Assembly: GCF_001263205.1 (NCBI RefSeq) | Contig: NZ_CP012333.1 | Location: forward strand, 11,265,501 to 11,329,500 | Length of the DNA: 64,000 nucleotides | DNA from: Labilithrix luteola | GTDB lineage: Bacteria; Myxococcota_A; Polyangia; Polyangiales; Polyangiaceae | Reading direction: 5' to 3' | Part shown: positions 43,799 through 52,959 of the stretch, piece after piece | Numbering within the stretch: the first letter of the stretch is position 1 | How the letters are laid out: each line of letters opens with the position of its first letter | Position numbers and translations under genes: made by a program | Notes under the pieces: model-generated | Told to the model about the DNA's origin: nothing | Seen by the model: only the letters and a program-made list of their open reading frames with translations | Databases searched by the model: none

Positions 43799-44230
43799 AT
43801 GACGCAGCTCTTTCTCGCTCTCCACATTTTCGCCAACACCGTCTGGATCGGCTCGATCGCCGCCGTCGGCTGGCTGACGGCCGCCTCCTCCCGGACCGAA
43901 ATCAGCGAGCGGGCCGATGCCATCGCCCAGGTCGCGCTGCAGCTCTATCGACGGGTGGCCGTTCCAGCCTTCCTCATGAGCTTACTGTTCGGCGTGGCCC
44001 GCCTTCTGGAGGCCCCGGGCGCCTACATGCGCCTTCATTGGTTCCACGGAAAGCTCACGGCCGCCTTCGTGGTCATCACCCTCCACCACTTCATCGGGGC
44101 GAGGGCACGCAAGGCCGCGTCCGGAAGTAGGCAAGCTGGCAGAAGTAGCGTTATTCTGACCGGTGCCACGTTGGCGTTTGCCTTTCTCACCGTCATCTTC
44201 GCCGTGCTCAAGGGGATGCTTGTTCCGTGA
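43799..44230 (+). CDS. HemJ/CopD-like four-helix membrane protein
   Basis: This is a 143-residue protein with helices at about 3-27, 48-70, 82-102 and 117-140. His 9 in the first helix (LALHIFANTVWIG) and Lys 85 in HWFHGKLTAAF match the spacing of the conserved His and Lys of HemJ-type protoporphyrinogen IX oxidase, which is about the same length. CopD-like copper proteins share the fold and cannot be excluded. Confidence 0.7.
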   Translation: MTQLFLALHIFANTVWIGSIAAVGWLTAASSRTEISERADAIAQVALQLYRRVAVPAFLMSLLFGVARLLEAPGAYMRLHWFHGKLTAAFVVITLHHFIGARARKAASGSRQAGRSSVILTGATLAFAFLTVIFAVLKGMLVP

Positions 44231-44425
44231 CGTCGGCCTTGAAGAGTCTCCTTTACGCGACGATCGGTCGTGAGGATGTCGTCGCGAATGTCGACGCGAT
44301 ACGCTGCTGCTCGGTACGGAAAGTAACCCGCTTGTCCCTTCGCTCTTCACCTTCCAGCGCGCAACGCGAGCAACACACGCAGGTCCGATCCGCTCGGTCC
44401 TCGTCGCAAGGGAGCCCCCGTTAAC

Positions 44426-47374
44426 GTGGCGATTGATCGCGACAAGGTGCTCCAGGCCGCCCAGAAGTACGTCGAGAAGAAGAAGTACGACAAGGCCGTC
44501 CTGGAGTATCGCAAGCTGATCGATGCAGATCCGAACGACGCTCGGACTCTGCTCAAGATCGGTGACCTGCAAGCCAAGCAGGGCCTGCACGCGGACGCCA
44601 TCTCGACCTACGAGAGCGTCGGGCGCCTCTATGCGCAGCAAGGTTTCGCGCTCAAAGCGATCGCGGTCTACAAGCAGATCCGCGAGATCATCGCGAAGCA
44701 CGTTCCGCAGCTCGAAGAGCGTTACGGGCACATCGCGCCGAAGCTCGCCGAGCTCTACCAGCAGCTCGGCCTGACCAGCGACGCGCTGGCCGCGCTCGAC
44801 GAAGTGGCCACGCGCCTCCAGCGCCAGCAGCGCGATCAGGAGGCGATCGAAGTCTTTCAGAAGATCGTCGAGCTCGATCCCACGAACCCGCTCCCGCACT
44901 TGCGTCTCGCCGAGGCGTTCTCGCGCGTGAAAGACGTCGAGGGCGCGGTCTTCGAGTTCAAGACCGCCGCGTCTCAGCTTGCAGGTATCGGCCGTCGCGA
45001 CGACGCGCTCAAGGTTCTCGAGCGACTCCTTCATCACAAGCCCGATGCCGAGCAGGCGCGCATCTGCGCCGAGCTGTATCTCTCCCGCGCTCAACCGCAG
45101 GACGGCATGCAGGCGCTGGCGAAGCTGCAGATCTGCTTCCAAGCGAACCCGCGCGACTTCGACACGCTTGCGCTGCTCGCACGCGCCTTCAACGCCATCG
45201 GTCAGGGCGCGAAGGCGATCGAGGTCCAGAAGGAGATGGCGCGCGTCGCGCGTGACTCCGGCAAGCAGGACCTCTTCCGCGAGATCGTCGAGCGCCTGCT
45301 TCGCGTCGCTCCGAACGACGAAGGCGTCCGCAAGCTCGCCGGCCAGCTGAGCGGTCAACTCGGAGCAACCGGCGCAGCCATCGCCGCGCCCGCACCTGCG
45401 GCTCCGGATTATCCGCAAGCCAGCGGCTTGCAGCGTCCCGCGACGCAGAACATGTACGCGGCTCCGCCGCCGGCGCCGCCGCCTCGCATGCCCACCGCGT
45501 CCGCCCCCGATCTCGAGCAGGTCGAGGAGCTCGGATACGAAGAGGTCGACGCGGAAGAGGTCATCGAAGAGGTCTCGCAGGTCGAGACCTACGAAGCCGG
45601 TGACGAGGCGGGCGGGTACGAAGACGCGCCCGAGTACGCCGAGGTCGAGACGCGCACGGGCTTCGATCGCGAGCCTTATGCGGGAGGCGCGGCGCATCAC
45701 GGCCATCAGGCTCACGAGGAGCAAGAGCCGTACGCCACCTACGGCGATCAGACCGAAGAGCCCGCCGAGGGTTACGGCGAGCCGGAAGACCTCGCCGAGC
45801 AGATCCAGAAAATCATCGGCGACGCCCACGCGTTCCGTCGCGTGCGCCTCTACAACAAGGCACTCGACACGCTTCGCGCCGGCTTCGATGTCGACCCGCG
45901 GTCGATGGACCTCCACGAGGTCTATCGCGATGTCCTCATCGAGTCCGGTCAGACCGAAGAGGCCGTGCAGGAGATGCTCGTCATCGCCGGCCTCTACGTG
46001 GATTCGCTCGACGGCGAGTCCGCGGCGCGCGCGCTGCAAGACGTCCTCGCGTTCGATCCGCAGAACCAGCGAGCGATCGAGCTTCTCCAGGAGCTCGGCT
46101 ACGAGATCGTCGACGAGAACGAAGAGGTGGGCGCCGCCTCCGATCTCGAGCAGGACGAGTTCGATCAGTCGCCGGAGCAGACGCCCCTCCCCTCGTACGA
46201 CCTCGAGGAGATGCGCGCCGCCGACGTGTCCGCGCAGTACGCGGACGATCGCCACGTGTACCGCGGACGCGGCAGCATTCCTCCCGAGGGGCACGGCGCG
46301 CTCCCGAGCTTCCCGCTCGAAGAGCCCGAAGCACGCACGCGCGTCCCGGGTCAGTACGAGCTCGATCAGTACGAACCGAACGAATACGACCCGAACGGGT
46401 ACGACGCCGATCCGACGGCGGGCGCCACGGCTCCCCCGCACGACGCCGAGGCCTACGCCGCCTCGACGTATGCACCTGGTCCGCCGTCCGTTCTTCCCCC
46501 GCCTCCCGCTCCGCCTCCGCTCGCGATCAGCCCGTCGAGTGCAGCGGCAGCGCATCACGATCTCGAAGACGCGCTCGACGAAGCGGAGTTCTTCTGCTCG
46601 CGCGGACTCTTCGACGACGCACGCGCGATCCTCGTCGAGCAGCTCGGTCGCTATCCGAACAATCCGCTCCTTCGCGAGCGGCTCGCCGAGCTCGACGCAC
46701 AAGAAGAGCAGCGTGGCAGCGGCGCACGCGAGAAGCCTCGCGAGGAGCAACAGCAAGCATCGCAGGAGAGCGGTTACGACATCGGCGCGTCGCTCGATGC
46801 CCTCGAGGGGCTCGACTACGGCGATGTGGAGCCTGCCGAGGGCTACGCGAACGACGATCAGCAGGTCGACGTCGAAGAGGTCTTCGCCAAGTTCAAGGAA
46901 GGCGTCGCCAAGCAGATCAGCGTCGACGACTCCGAGTCGCACTACAACTTGGGCATCGCCTACAAGGAGATGATGCTCGTCGACGACGCCATCCGCGAGT
47001 TCGAGGTCGCATCACGCGATCCGATGCGCGAGTGCGTGTGTCGCTCGATGATCGGCATGATCGAGATCGAACGCGGAAACCTCAACGAGGCGATCGAAGC
47101 GTTCCTCGCCGGCCTCAACGCCGCCATCAAGGAGCCGCAGCAGGAGACGATGCTCTGCTACGAGATCGGCGCAGCGTACGAGGCGAAGAAGCTGGGTAAG
47201 GAGGCGCTCACCTACTACCAGAAGTGCATGCGCCGCGATCCGAACTACCGTGACGTGCAGGAGCGCGTGCGTCGACTCGCGAAGAACGAGCCGAAGACGC
47301 CCCTTCGCCAAGCGGCGGTCGGTGCAGACGACGAGTTCGATCGCGCGTTCGACGACCTCGTCAGCAAAGCCTGA
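44426..47374 (+). CDS. large TPR-repeat protein with acidic disordered linkers
   Basis: The 982-residue cytoplasmic protein has TPR arrays at about 1-330 (beginning LQAAQKYVEKKKYDKAVLEY), 470-575 and 715-955. Between them lie two low-complexity, Glu/Tyr/Pro-rich stretches (about 360-465 and 575-715) with many negatively charged and Tyr/Gly-rich segments. It contains no enzyme signature. It starts at GTG 44426, preceded by GGGAG. In myxobacteria, proteins of this kind often act as scaffolds for polarity or motility machines, but I cannot assign one. Confidence 0.9.
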   Translation: MAIDRDKVLQAAQKYVEKKKYDKAVLEYRKLIDADPNDARTLLKIGDLQAKQGLHADAISTYESVGRLYAQQGFALKAIAVYKQIREIIAKHVPQLEERYGHIAPKLAELYQQLGLTSDALAALDEVATRLQRQQRDQEAIEVFQKIVELDPTNPLPHLRLAEAFSRVKDVEGAVFEFKTAASQLAGIGRRDDALKVLERLLHHKPDAEQARICAELYLSRAQPQDGMQALAKLQICFQANPRDFDTLALLARAFNAIGQGAKAIEVQKEMARVARDSGKQDLFREIVERLLRVAPNDEGVRKLAGQLSGQLGATGAAIAAPAPAAPDYPQASGLQRPATQNMYAAPPPAPPPRMPTASAPDLEQVEELGYEEVDAEEVIEEVSQVETYEAGDEAGGYEDAPEYAEVETRTGFDREPYAGGAAHHGHQAHEEQEPYATYGDQTEEPAEGYGEPEDLAEQIQKIIGDAHAFRRVRLYNKALDTLRAGFDVDPRSMDLHEVYRDVLIESGQTEEAVQEMLVIAGLYVDSLDGESAARALQDVLAFDPQNQRAIELLQELGYEIVDENEEVGAASDLEQDEFDQSPEQTPLPSYDLEEMRAADVSAQYADDRHVYRGRGSIPPEGHGALPSFPLEEPEARTRVPGQYELDQYEPNEYDPNGYDADPTAGATAPPHDAEAYAASTYAPGPPSVLPPPPAPPPLAISPSSAAAAHHDLEDALDEAEFFCSRGLFDDARAILVEQLGRYPNNPLLRERLAELDAQEEQRGSGAREKPREEQQQASQESGYDIGASLDALEGLDYGDVEPAEGYANDDQQVDVEEVFAKFKEGVAKQISVDDSESHYNLGIAYKEMMLVDDAIREFEVASRDPMRECVCRSMIGMIEIERGNLNEAIEAFLAGLNAAIKEPQQETMLCYEIGAAYEAKKLGKEALTYYQKCMRRDPNYRDVQERVRRLAKNEPKTPLRQAAVGADDEFDRAFDDLVSKA

Positions 47375-47385
47375 AGGGCACGATC

Positions 47386-48090
47386 ATGGCAGAGGGCACG
47401 GAAGCGACGCGTCGCGTGCAGACGGGCGTGCAGACGGGCGTGCAGACGGGCGTGCAGACGGGCGTGCAGACGGGCGTGCAGACGGGCGTGCAGACGGGCG
47501 TGCAGACGGCCGACGACGTTCTGCGGTTCTGGTTCGGTGAGCCGGGCGATCCGCCGTTCGCGAAGAGCCCGTCGTGGTGGTCGAAAGACGAAGCCTTCGA
47601 CGCCGCGATTCGCGAGCGCTTCGAGGCAACGCTCGAGGCCGCCGTGCGCGGTGAGCTCGATGCGTGGCGAAGCACTCCCGAGGGCCGCGTCGCCTTCGTC
47701 GTCTTGCTGGATCAGTTCTCACGGAACATGTTCCGCGGAACCGAGCAGGCCTTCGCCCAAGACGCGCTTGCTCTCTCCGTTGCCCGCGTCGCCCTCGACG
47801 CGAAGGACGACGAGGTCCTTCCTACGGCCCAGGCGCTCTTCTTGCTGATGCCGCTCGAGCACGCGGAGGACCGCGCCATGCAGCGGCGATGCATCGAGGG
47901 CTTTGCCAAGTTGCAGCGCATCTGCCCGAGTCACCTGCGCGAGGAGATCTCGAACAACGCGCACTACGCCGAGCTCCACGCGCGCATCGTCGAGCGTTTC
48001 GGGCGCTTTCCGCACCGGAACGCGATTCTCGGGCGCACGTCCACGCCGGACGAGATCGAGTTCTTGAAGGAGCCGAACTCGTCGTTCTGA
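47386..48090 (+). CDS. DUF924 protein with an N-terminal VQTG tandem repeat
   Basis: This is a 234-residue protein. The family core begins at about residue 42 (DDVLRFWFGEPG) and shows PSWWSKDEAFDAAIRERFE, FVVLLDQFSRNMFRGT, LLMPLEHAED and the C-terminal GRFPHRNAILGR. DUF924 proteins are TPR-like helical proteins of unknown function. Residues 11-42 consist of seven VQTG units and a final VQTA, not part of the family. The gene follows the TPR protein stop by 11 bases and recX starts three bases after its stop. Confidence 0.88.
   Translation: MAEGTEATRRVQTGVQTGVQTGVQTGVQTGVQTGVQTGVQTADDVLRFWFGEPGDPPFAKSPSWWSKDEAFDAAIRERFEATLEAAVRGELDAWRSTPEGRVAFVVLLDQFSRNMFRGTEQAFAQDALALSVARVALDAKDDEVLPTAQALFLLMPLEHAEDRAMQRRCIEGFAKLQRICPSHLREEISNNAHYAELHARIVERFGRFPHRNAILGRTSTPDEIEFLKEPNSSF
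47416..47511 (+). repeat. eight 12-base tandem repeats inside the DUF924 gene
   Basis: GTGCAGACGGGC repeats seven times exactly, followed by GTGCAGACGGCC. The unit is a multiple of three, so copy-number changes keep the frame. It encodes a VQTG chain. Confidence 0.95.
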
Positions 48091-48093
48091 GTC

Positions 48094-48741
48094 ATGGCCA
48101 CTTCCGCCGAAGGTCGTCGCTCCCCACGTACCTCGCGCACCAAGGAGGTACCGCCCGCGCCCACGCAAGCCGTGTTGCACGAAGCGGCACTCGCTTATCT
48201 CGCGCGGAGCGCAGCGACGGCCGCGGGTGTGAAGAAGACGCTCGAACGACGCGTCGCAAACTGGGCGCAGCGCGCCGTGCGTTCGGGCCGCGACGTCGAA
48301 ACGGTGGAGAACGAAGCGAGTCGCGCACGCGAGGCCATCGCGCCGGTCGTCGCTCGACTTCGTGAGGTAGGTCTCGTCAACGACGCGGCATTCGCCAACG
48401 CACGCGCTCGCAGCCTCTCACGATCGGGCCGATCGCGGAGGGCCATCGAGGCTCACCTGACCGCCAAGGGCGCCTCCGAGGAGATCGTGCGCGAGGCACT
48501 GCCGAACCGTCACGAAGACGAACTCGGCGCCGCCATCACCTTCGCGCGCAAGCGTCGCCTCGGCCCTTTCGCTCGCGAGCGTGACGAGTTGACCGCCGCC
48601 GATCGCCAAGCCGCGAAGCAGAAAGCCCTCGCCACCATGGCGCGCGCGGGCTTCGATTTTCGTACGAGCGACCGCGTCCTCCGCATGGACCTGGAGCAGG
48701 CGGAAGAGCATCTCCGCGAGCACCGGCGCGGCGAGTTCTGA
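48094..48741 (+). CDS. recX: regulatory protein RecX
   Basis: This 215-residue protein has a basic, disordered N-terminus and the RecX helical repeats: LREVGLVNDAAFANARARSL, then RSRRAIEAHLTAKGASEEIVREAL, and a third repeat ending TMARAGFDFRTSDRVL. RecX binds RecA filaments and restrains recombination. recA is not adjacent here. Upstream DUF924 is three bases away, so the pair is co-transcribed. Confidence 0.85.
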   Translation: MATSAEGRRSPRTSRTKEVPPAPTQAVLHEAALAYLARSAATAAGVKKTLERRVANWAQRAVRSGRDVETVENEASRAREAIAPVVARLREVGLVNDAAFANARARSLSRSGRSRRAIEAHLTAKGASEEIVREALPNRHEDELGAAITFARKRRLGPFARERDELTAADRQAAKQKALATMARAGFDFRTSDRVLRMDLEQAEEHLREHRRGEF

Positions 48742-48811
48742 TCGCCGCGATGGGCCGCGAGGACGAGGAGAAAAATCTCCACGCCCCCGCGCCCCTTCCG
48801 TTCGCCAGCGA

Positions 48812-49255
48812 TCAGAATGGGATGTTGTCGACGTTGGCCGCCTGGCCCGGGCCACCGAGGACCGCCGCGCTGCCGTTCACGTAGCGCGACGCGTGGACCG
48901 TCGACGTCGACGTGCCGGAGCTGCGCGGAGAGCCGGCGAAGTGGACGTCTTCGGCGATGATGTCGGTGCCGTACCGTTTCGAGCCATCCTTCTCGTAGCT
49001 GTACGACTCGATGCGGCCCTCGACGAGGATCCGAGCCCCCTTCGCGAGCATGCGCGAGAGCGGCTCGGCGCGCTTGCCCCAAACCTTCACGGAGTGCCAC
49101 TCCGTGCGCTCCTGCTTCTGGTTGTTCTTGTCGATGAAACTGAAGCTCGTCGCCAGACTCAGTTTCAGGAACTGCTGACCATTCGCAGTGGTTCGCAGCT
49201 CCGGATCCGAGCCGAGGTTTCCGAGCAACATGACCTTGTTGAGTCCTTCTGCCAT
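48812..49255 (-). CDS. ssb: single-stranded DNA-binding protein
   Basis: This is a 147-residue OB-fold protein: NKVMLLGNLGSDPELR, FLKLSLATSFSF, RTEWHSVKVWGKRAEPLSRML, GARILVEGRIESYSY and TDIIAEDVHFAG, then a Ser/Thr-rich linker and the interaction tip VDNIPF. That tip is less acidic than the usual DDDIPF. ATG 49255 gives the family N-terminus. Confidence 0.93.
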   Translation of the reverse strand: MAEGLNKVMLLGNLGSDPELRTTANGQQFLKLSLATSFSFIDKNNQKQERTEWHSVKVWGKRAEPLSRMLAKGARILVEGRIESYSYEKDGSKRYGTDIIAEDVHFAGSPRSSGTSTSTVHASRYVNGSAAVLGGPGQAANVDNIPF

Positions 49256-49374
49256 GCCCGACGCTTCAGCACGCCGCGCGCCAGGACCGCCGCGTAGCAA
49301 TCTCGCGCGCTTGCGCGGGCGCTCGGGTGGCGCGGCCAGATTTCGACCTGGCCGCGGCCACCTTCTTGGCGAAC

Positions 49375-50781
49375 TCAGGGCTGCGCCGCGCTCGCCGTGC
49401 CACGCGGCGTGAGCGTCGTCGACGCCGCATTGAAGTCGGCCTTGTTGTCGTCGGTGTCGACCGAATGTCCGGCCCCACCGGCGGGCTTGCGCTCGACGCT
49501 GTAGTTGCTGGCAATGTCCGGCAGCACGTTGCCTTCGAAGCCAGTCGCCGGCTGCTTGCCCCAGCCCACCTTGTCGAGCACCTTGACGGCCTCCGTCGTG
49601 CTGAGGCTGATGTAGACGCCACCGTTTCCAACGAGGCCTGCGCTGGCTGCGCTGAAGGTGATGTCACGGACGTTGAACCAAGAGTCGGCGGCGGTCGACG
49701 CTGCGGAGGCAAAGACGAGGAAGCCGTGGGACGGAATCACGCCTGCCGTCACGTAGGTCAGCGCCTTGTTCGCTCCGGTGCCGCCCGAGCTCAGCGTATG
49801 AAGGTGGATGCCCAGCGCCTTCACGTCGATGCTCTTCGAGGTCCGGTTGTAAATCTCGACGTACTCGTGGTCGGTGTTTCCCGACGTCCCCGTGTAGATC
49901 TCGCTGATCACGAGGCCGGCGACCGGGACGAACTTCACGGCGCTCGACGTGTTGGCGCCGATGACGTTGGTGACGAGGACATTCCAGCCCGTCGCGCCGT
50001 TCGTACGGATGCCGGCTGGGAACGTGGCCGTGACCTGGGTCGCCGAATCGACCGTACAGCTCGTGGCCGTCGTGCCGACCGCGGTGCCGAGTCCGTCGAG
50101 GTCGTCGAGCTTGATCGGCTTCGTGGCCGCTGCGCAATCGATGCCGGCGAAGCCGGTGCCGGTGATGACCACCGTGGCTGTGCCCGTGTTGTACGGAATC
50201 GCGCCGTTGTCCGGGTTCGACGCGCTCACGACGACGTTCGTGACCGTGGGCGCGGTCGTGGGCAACGCCACGGTGCCCTTGAAGGTCGCCGTCGTGGCGG
50301 AGAGCGCCTCGCCATCGCTCGCGCGCGTGACGTTCGAGACGGTCAGCGTGTAGCTCTTGTTTTCCTGCGCGCTCGTCGTGAGGGTGACCGTGCTGCCCGA
50401 AAGCGAAGGCGTTCCGCTGAAGGTCAGGCCCGGGGCCGCGTAGTTCGCGAGGTCGACCGCTTCGGTCGCGTTCGGCGGGGCATCGAAGGCCACCTTGATC
50501 TGCGTGGAGCCGGTCGACGACACCGCCGTGACGTTGAACTTCGTGACCTCGGGATCGGTGCCCGAGTCGTCTTCCGTCGGATCCTTCGACGCGTCCTTGC
50601 CGGCGTCCTTGCCGGAATCCGTCGTGGCGTCACGCGCGCGGGCATCCTTCGAGCCCGCATCGATTTGGCCAAGGGTCGACGGGGTCGTCGCCATGTCGTC
50701 CCCGCAGCCAGCAAACGCGAGAAGCGAGGAGGCGCCGAACGCCATCCCGACAAGCAAAGTCTTCTTTGATGCTCGAACCAT
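49375..50781 (-). CDS. lipoprotein with Ig-like and lamin-tail domains
   Basis: This 468-residue lipoprotein has a signal peptide with lipobox FAGC at about residue 26 and an Asp/Lys/Ala-rich linker with repeated GKDA. It has a Big-type Ig-like domain at about 75-175 (FNVTAVSSTGSTQIKVAFD), an IPT/TIG-like domain at about 180-280, and a C-terminal lamin-tail domain (LVISEIYTGTSGNTDHEYVE, then FSAASAGLVGNGGVYISLS). Lamin-tail domains in bacterial lipoproteins often sit with surface nucleases or adhesins; no enzyme domain is seen here. Start ATG 50781. Confidence 0.88.
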   Translation of the reverse strand: MVRASKKTLLVGMAFGASSLLAFAGCGDDMATTPSTLGQIDAGSKDARARDATTDSGKDAGKDASKDPTEDDSGTDPEVTKFNVTAVSSTGSTQIKVAFDAPPNATEAVDLANYAAPGLTFSGTPSLSGSTVTLTTSAQENKSYTLTVSNVTRASDGEALSATTATFKGTVALPTTAPTVTNVVVSASNPDNGAIPYNTGTATVVITGTGFAGIDCAAATKPIKLDDLDGLGTAVGTTATSCTVDSATQVTATFPAGIRTNGATGWNVLVTNVIGANTSSAVKFVPVAGLVISEIYTGTSGNTDHEYVEIYNRTSKSIDVKALGIHLHTLSSGGTGANKALTYVTAGVIPSHGFLVFASAASTAADSWFNVRDITFSAASAGLVGNGGVYISLSTTEAVKVLDKVGWGKQPATGFEGNVLPDIASNYSVERKPAGGAGHSVDTDDNKADFNAASTTLTPRGTASAAQP

Positions 50782-51029
50782 GGCCGGACGCTCTAGCTCG
50801 AGCCATTCCACGCGCACGCGAAAAATGCGCAGATTCTCCGACACCAACTCGTCACGCAGGAGGCCGTCCGAACCCGGACGTTTCAGGGGGACGACACCAA
50901 CTGTCCGTCGACCGACACGAAAACCAGCCAAATCTCGGGACAACGAGCCCCCACCGCACGAAAACCTGCGGATCCTCCTCGCGGCATGGCCGATGCAATT
51001 CACCTCACCCAGCGAAAACGAGGTGAATC

Positions 51030-51266
51030 ATGAAACGCGAACATGCTCTCTCGAGTCACGGGCGACATGAAATGCGGAATGCCAGCGTGGTTTCGGGCGC
51101 GCTCATCGGCGCGACGACCGGCATCCTCGGCGGCGTAGCAGGGATCAGCGTCGCCGGAATACTCGGTGCCGTGATGGGCGCGCTCGGCGGCTTCTTCCTC
51201 GAGCACGAGCTCGAACGCGCCGAGGCGCTCGAGGGTGACCAGGCGGACGCCCGGCTCAGGGATTGA
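51030..51266 (+). CDS. small glycine-zipper membrane protein
   Basis: This is a 78-residue protein. A polar, His/Arg-containing N-terminus is followed by a glycine-zipper hairpin (ASVVSGALIGATTGILGGV and ISVAGILGAVMGALGGFFL) and an acidic C-terminus. Such hairpins insert into membranes or oligomerise. It overlaps the convergent membrane-protein gene by 11 bases. It is short, but composition and repeated GxxxG spacing support coding. Confidence 0.65.
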   Translation: MKREHALSSHGRHEMRNASVVSGALIGATTGILGGVAGISVAGILGAVMGALGGFFLEHELERAEALEGDQADARLRD

Positions 51267-52653
51267 GCAGGCGCGTTTCGGTTTCGTGCGCGGTGGTCGA
51301 GAGTCGGATGCCGAGCACGAGGCCGAGACAGGCCATGCACAACGCAAGCGATCCGGTGATGCCCGCCAGCGACGTCGTGGCGACCACAGAACGCGCACTC
51401 AGCAGGACGCCGACCGCGAGCATCACGATCGAAGAGAACTTCAAGAGCCTCTCGTGACGAACGAGGAGCTCGTGAGGAACCAGGTTCTCCGTTGCGAGCG
51501 CGCTCGTTCGACGCCAATAGGCCGCGAGGCCGCAGCCCGCGAGGACCAGCGGCAGGTGCCGGAGGTACGGAAGCACGGTCGCGAACATGCCACGAGTCCA
51601 GTCGAAGTAAACGAGAACGGCCACGACGAGCTCGAGCACGAGGCCGACGAGCACGAACAGCCAAGCCGCCGGAGCAAACGGCGAAACGCGGCGCATGGCG
51701 ACGAACAGGACCACGAGCGAGGCGAGCTCTCCCCCGACAGTGGCCACGTCGTCCGCATCTTTCGGTGAGTGGCCGAGCACCGTCGCGAAGACGAGGAGAA
51801 TCGACAGGAACGCCGCGACGCCGCAAATCGCGGCCACGGCCTCACCGACGAGCGAAAGCGACGAGGCGAAGCACTGCGCGATCGGACTCTCGGCGAGCTT
51901 CGCGCGCTCTTCGTCGCGGATCTTTCGACGTCCTTTGGCGGTGGTCTTCACCGGCGCTTTCGCCGCGGGTTTGGCCTCCGGGTCGAGCGTGGCCTGCACC
52001 ATTCGGCCGAGCACGAAGAGGCCCACGCCGGCGAGGAGGAGCCCGAGCCCGCCGGGGAGGAAGATGACCGGACGGAAGGTCAGCGATGCCGTCTTGAGCG
52101 CGGAGGTCGGGTGCACGACCGTGGTCCAGGCCGTGAGCCACGCTTGCGCGCCGACGAGGCACACGCCCAGCACGAGGGCCCACATTCGAGCGGCGAAGCT
52201 CCGAAGCGATTTGTGCACCATGCACGCAAAAAGCACGAGTGCGACGAACCAGATGATCCAGCTCGCGGCCTGGGACGCATCGCGCGCGCTCGGAAGATGG
52301 GACGTGAGCCAGACGCGGACTTGGGCGCGTGCGAGATCGAGTGCGAACGCGGTGCCCCAGAGCGTGGTCGCGATGCGCGCGAGCCAGTAGATCCGCGTGC
52401 CCTCGGTCGGCCGGCCGCCCAAGAACAAGCCGAACAGCATCATGGCCTGCCCCACGAACATGGCAGGCCCCGTGGCCGTCAGCACCGAGAGCGGCAGGCC
52501 CAACATCAGGCCTGCCACGGCGAGGAAGGCGACGCCCATGACGACGCAGCCCGTGCCAGCGAAGTGGAGCGACAGCGCGAGGAGCCGGGGCGGCGCATCA
52601 CGCTCCGATTCGCGATCGCGATCTGTGGGGTTCGGAAGGGCTCGAGTGGTCAC
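51256..52653 (-). CDS. polytopic membrane protein of unknown function
   Basis: This is a 465-residue protein with roughly ten helices in two halves separated by a basic cytoplasmic loop at about 222-250 (rich in Lys/Ala). No family motif was recognised. Each half contains the small-residue patterns typical of transporter-like or sensor proteins, but no enzymatic signature. Confidence 0.8.
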   Translation of the reverse strand: MTTRALPNPTDRDRESERDAPPRLLALSLHFAGTGCVVMGVAFLAVAGLMLGLPLSVLTATGPAMFVGQAMMLFGLFLGGRPTEGTRIYWLARIATTLWGTAFALDLARAQVRVWLTSHLPSARDASQAASWIIWFVALVLFACMVHKSLRSFAARMWALVLGVCLVGAQAWLTAWTTVVHPTSALKTASLTFRPVIFLPGGLGLLLAGVGLFVLGRMVQATLDPEAKPAAKAPVKTTAKGRRKIRDEERAKLAESPIAQCFASSLSLVGEAVAAICGVAAFLSILLVFATVLGHSPKDADDVATVGGELASLVVLFVAMRRVSPFAPAAWLFVLVGLVLELVVAVLVYFDWTRGMFATVLPYLRHLPLVLAGCGLAAYWRRTSALATENLVPHELLVRHERLLKFSSIVMLAVGVLLSARSVVATTSLAGITGSLALCMACLGLVLGIRLSTTAHETETRLLNP

Positions 52654-52959
52654 GACGAGTTCACCTTAGTCCAGCTTGGGTTTTCGTGCTTTGACGAGGC
52701 GAACGATCGCTCGGGAGCAGGAAAGCAGGCGTCCGGAGCGACGACATGCCCATCCAACGCGACCGAGCACGACCGCGCGCGATCCCTCGCGCTTGCTCGG
52801 GACCACGCGAGCCGCTAGTTTCTCGCTCGCGGTGCTGAGGGGCGCCGTTCCCGCCAAAAGAAGCCTTCACCCTCGTCACGAATCGTCTCGAACGAAACGC
52901 GTGGTCACTCCAACGACTGGTTCAGCCGACAGAGCGGGTTCGGCACGTCGAGGAGAGCC
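52654..52959. other. 306-base stretch without a recognisable gene
   Basis: The short frames here lack protein-like composition. I see no terminator or RNA gene. It contains the promoter region of the pair at 52960. Confidence 0.5.

Noticed and set aside
43982..46942. A 986-codon open frame antisense to the large TPR gene
   Set aside because: Its Leu/Arg/Val-rich translation is the mirror of a GC-rich, strongly codon-biased gene; it shows no domain and would destroy the clear TPR protein on the plus strand.
47416..47511. The 12-base repeats as a CRISPR array
   Set aside because: Units are contiguous with no spacers and lie in frame inside a protein-coding gene.
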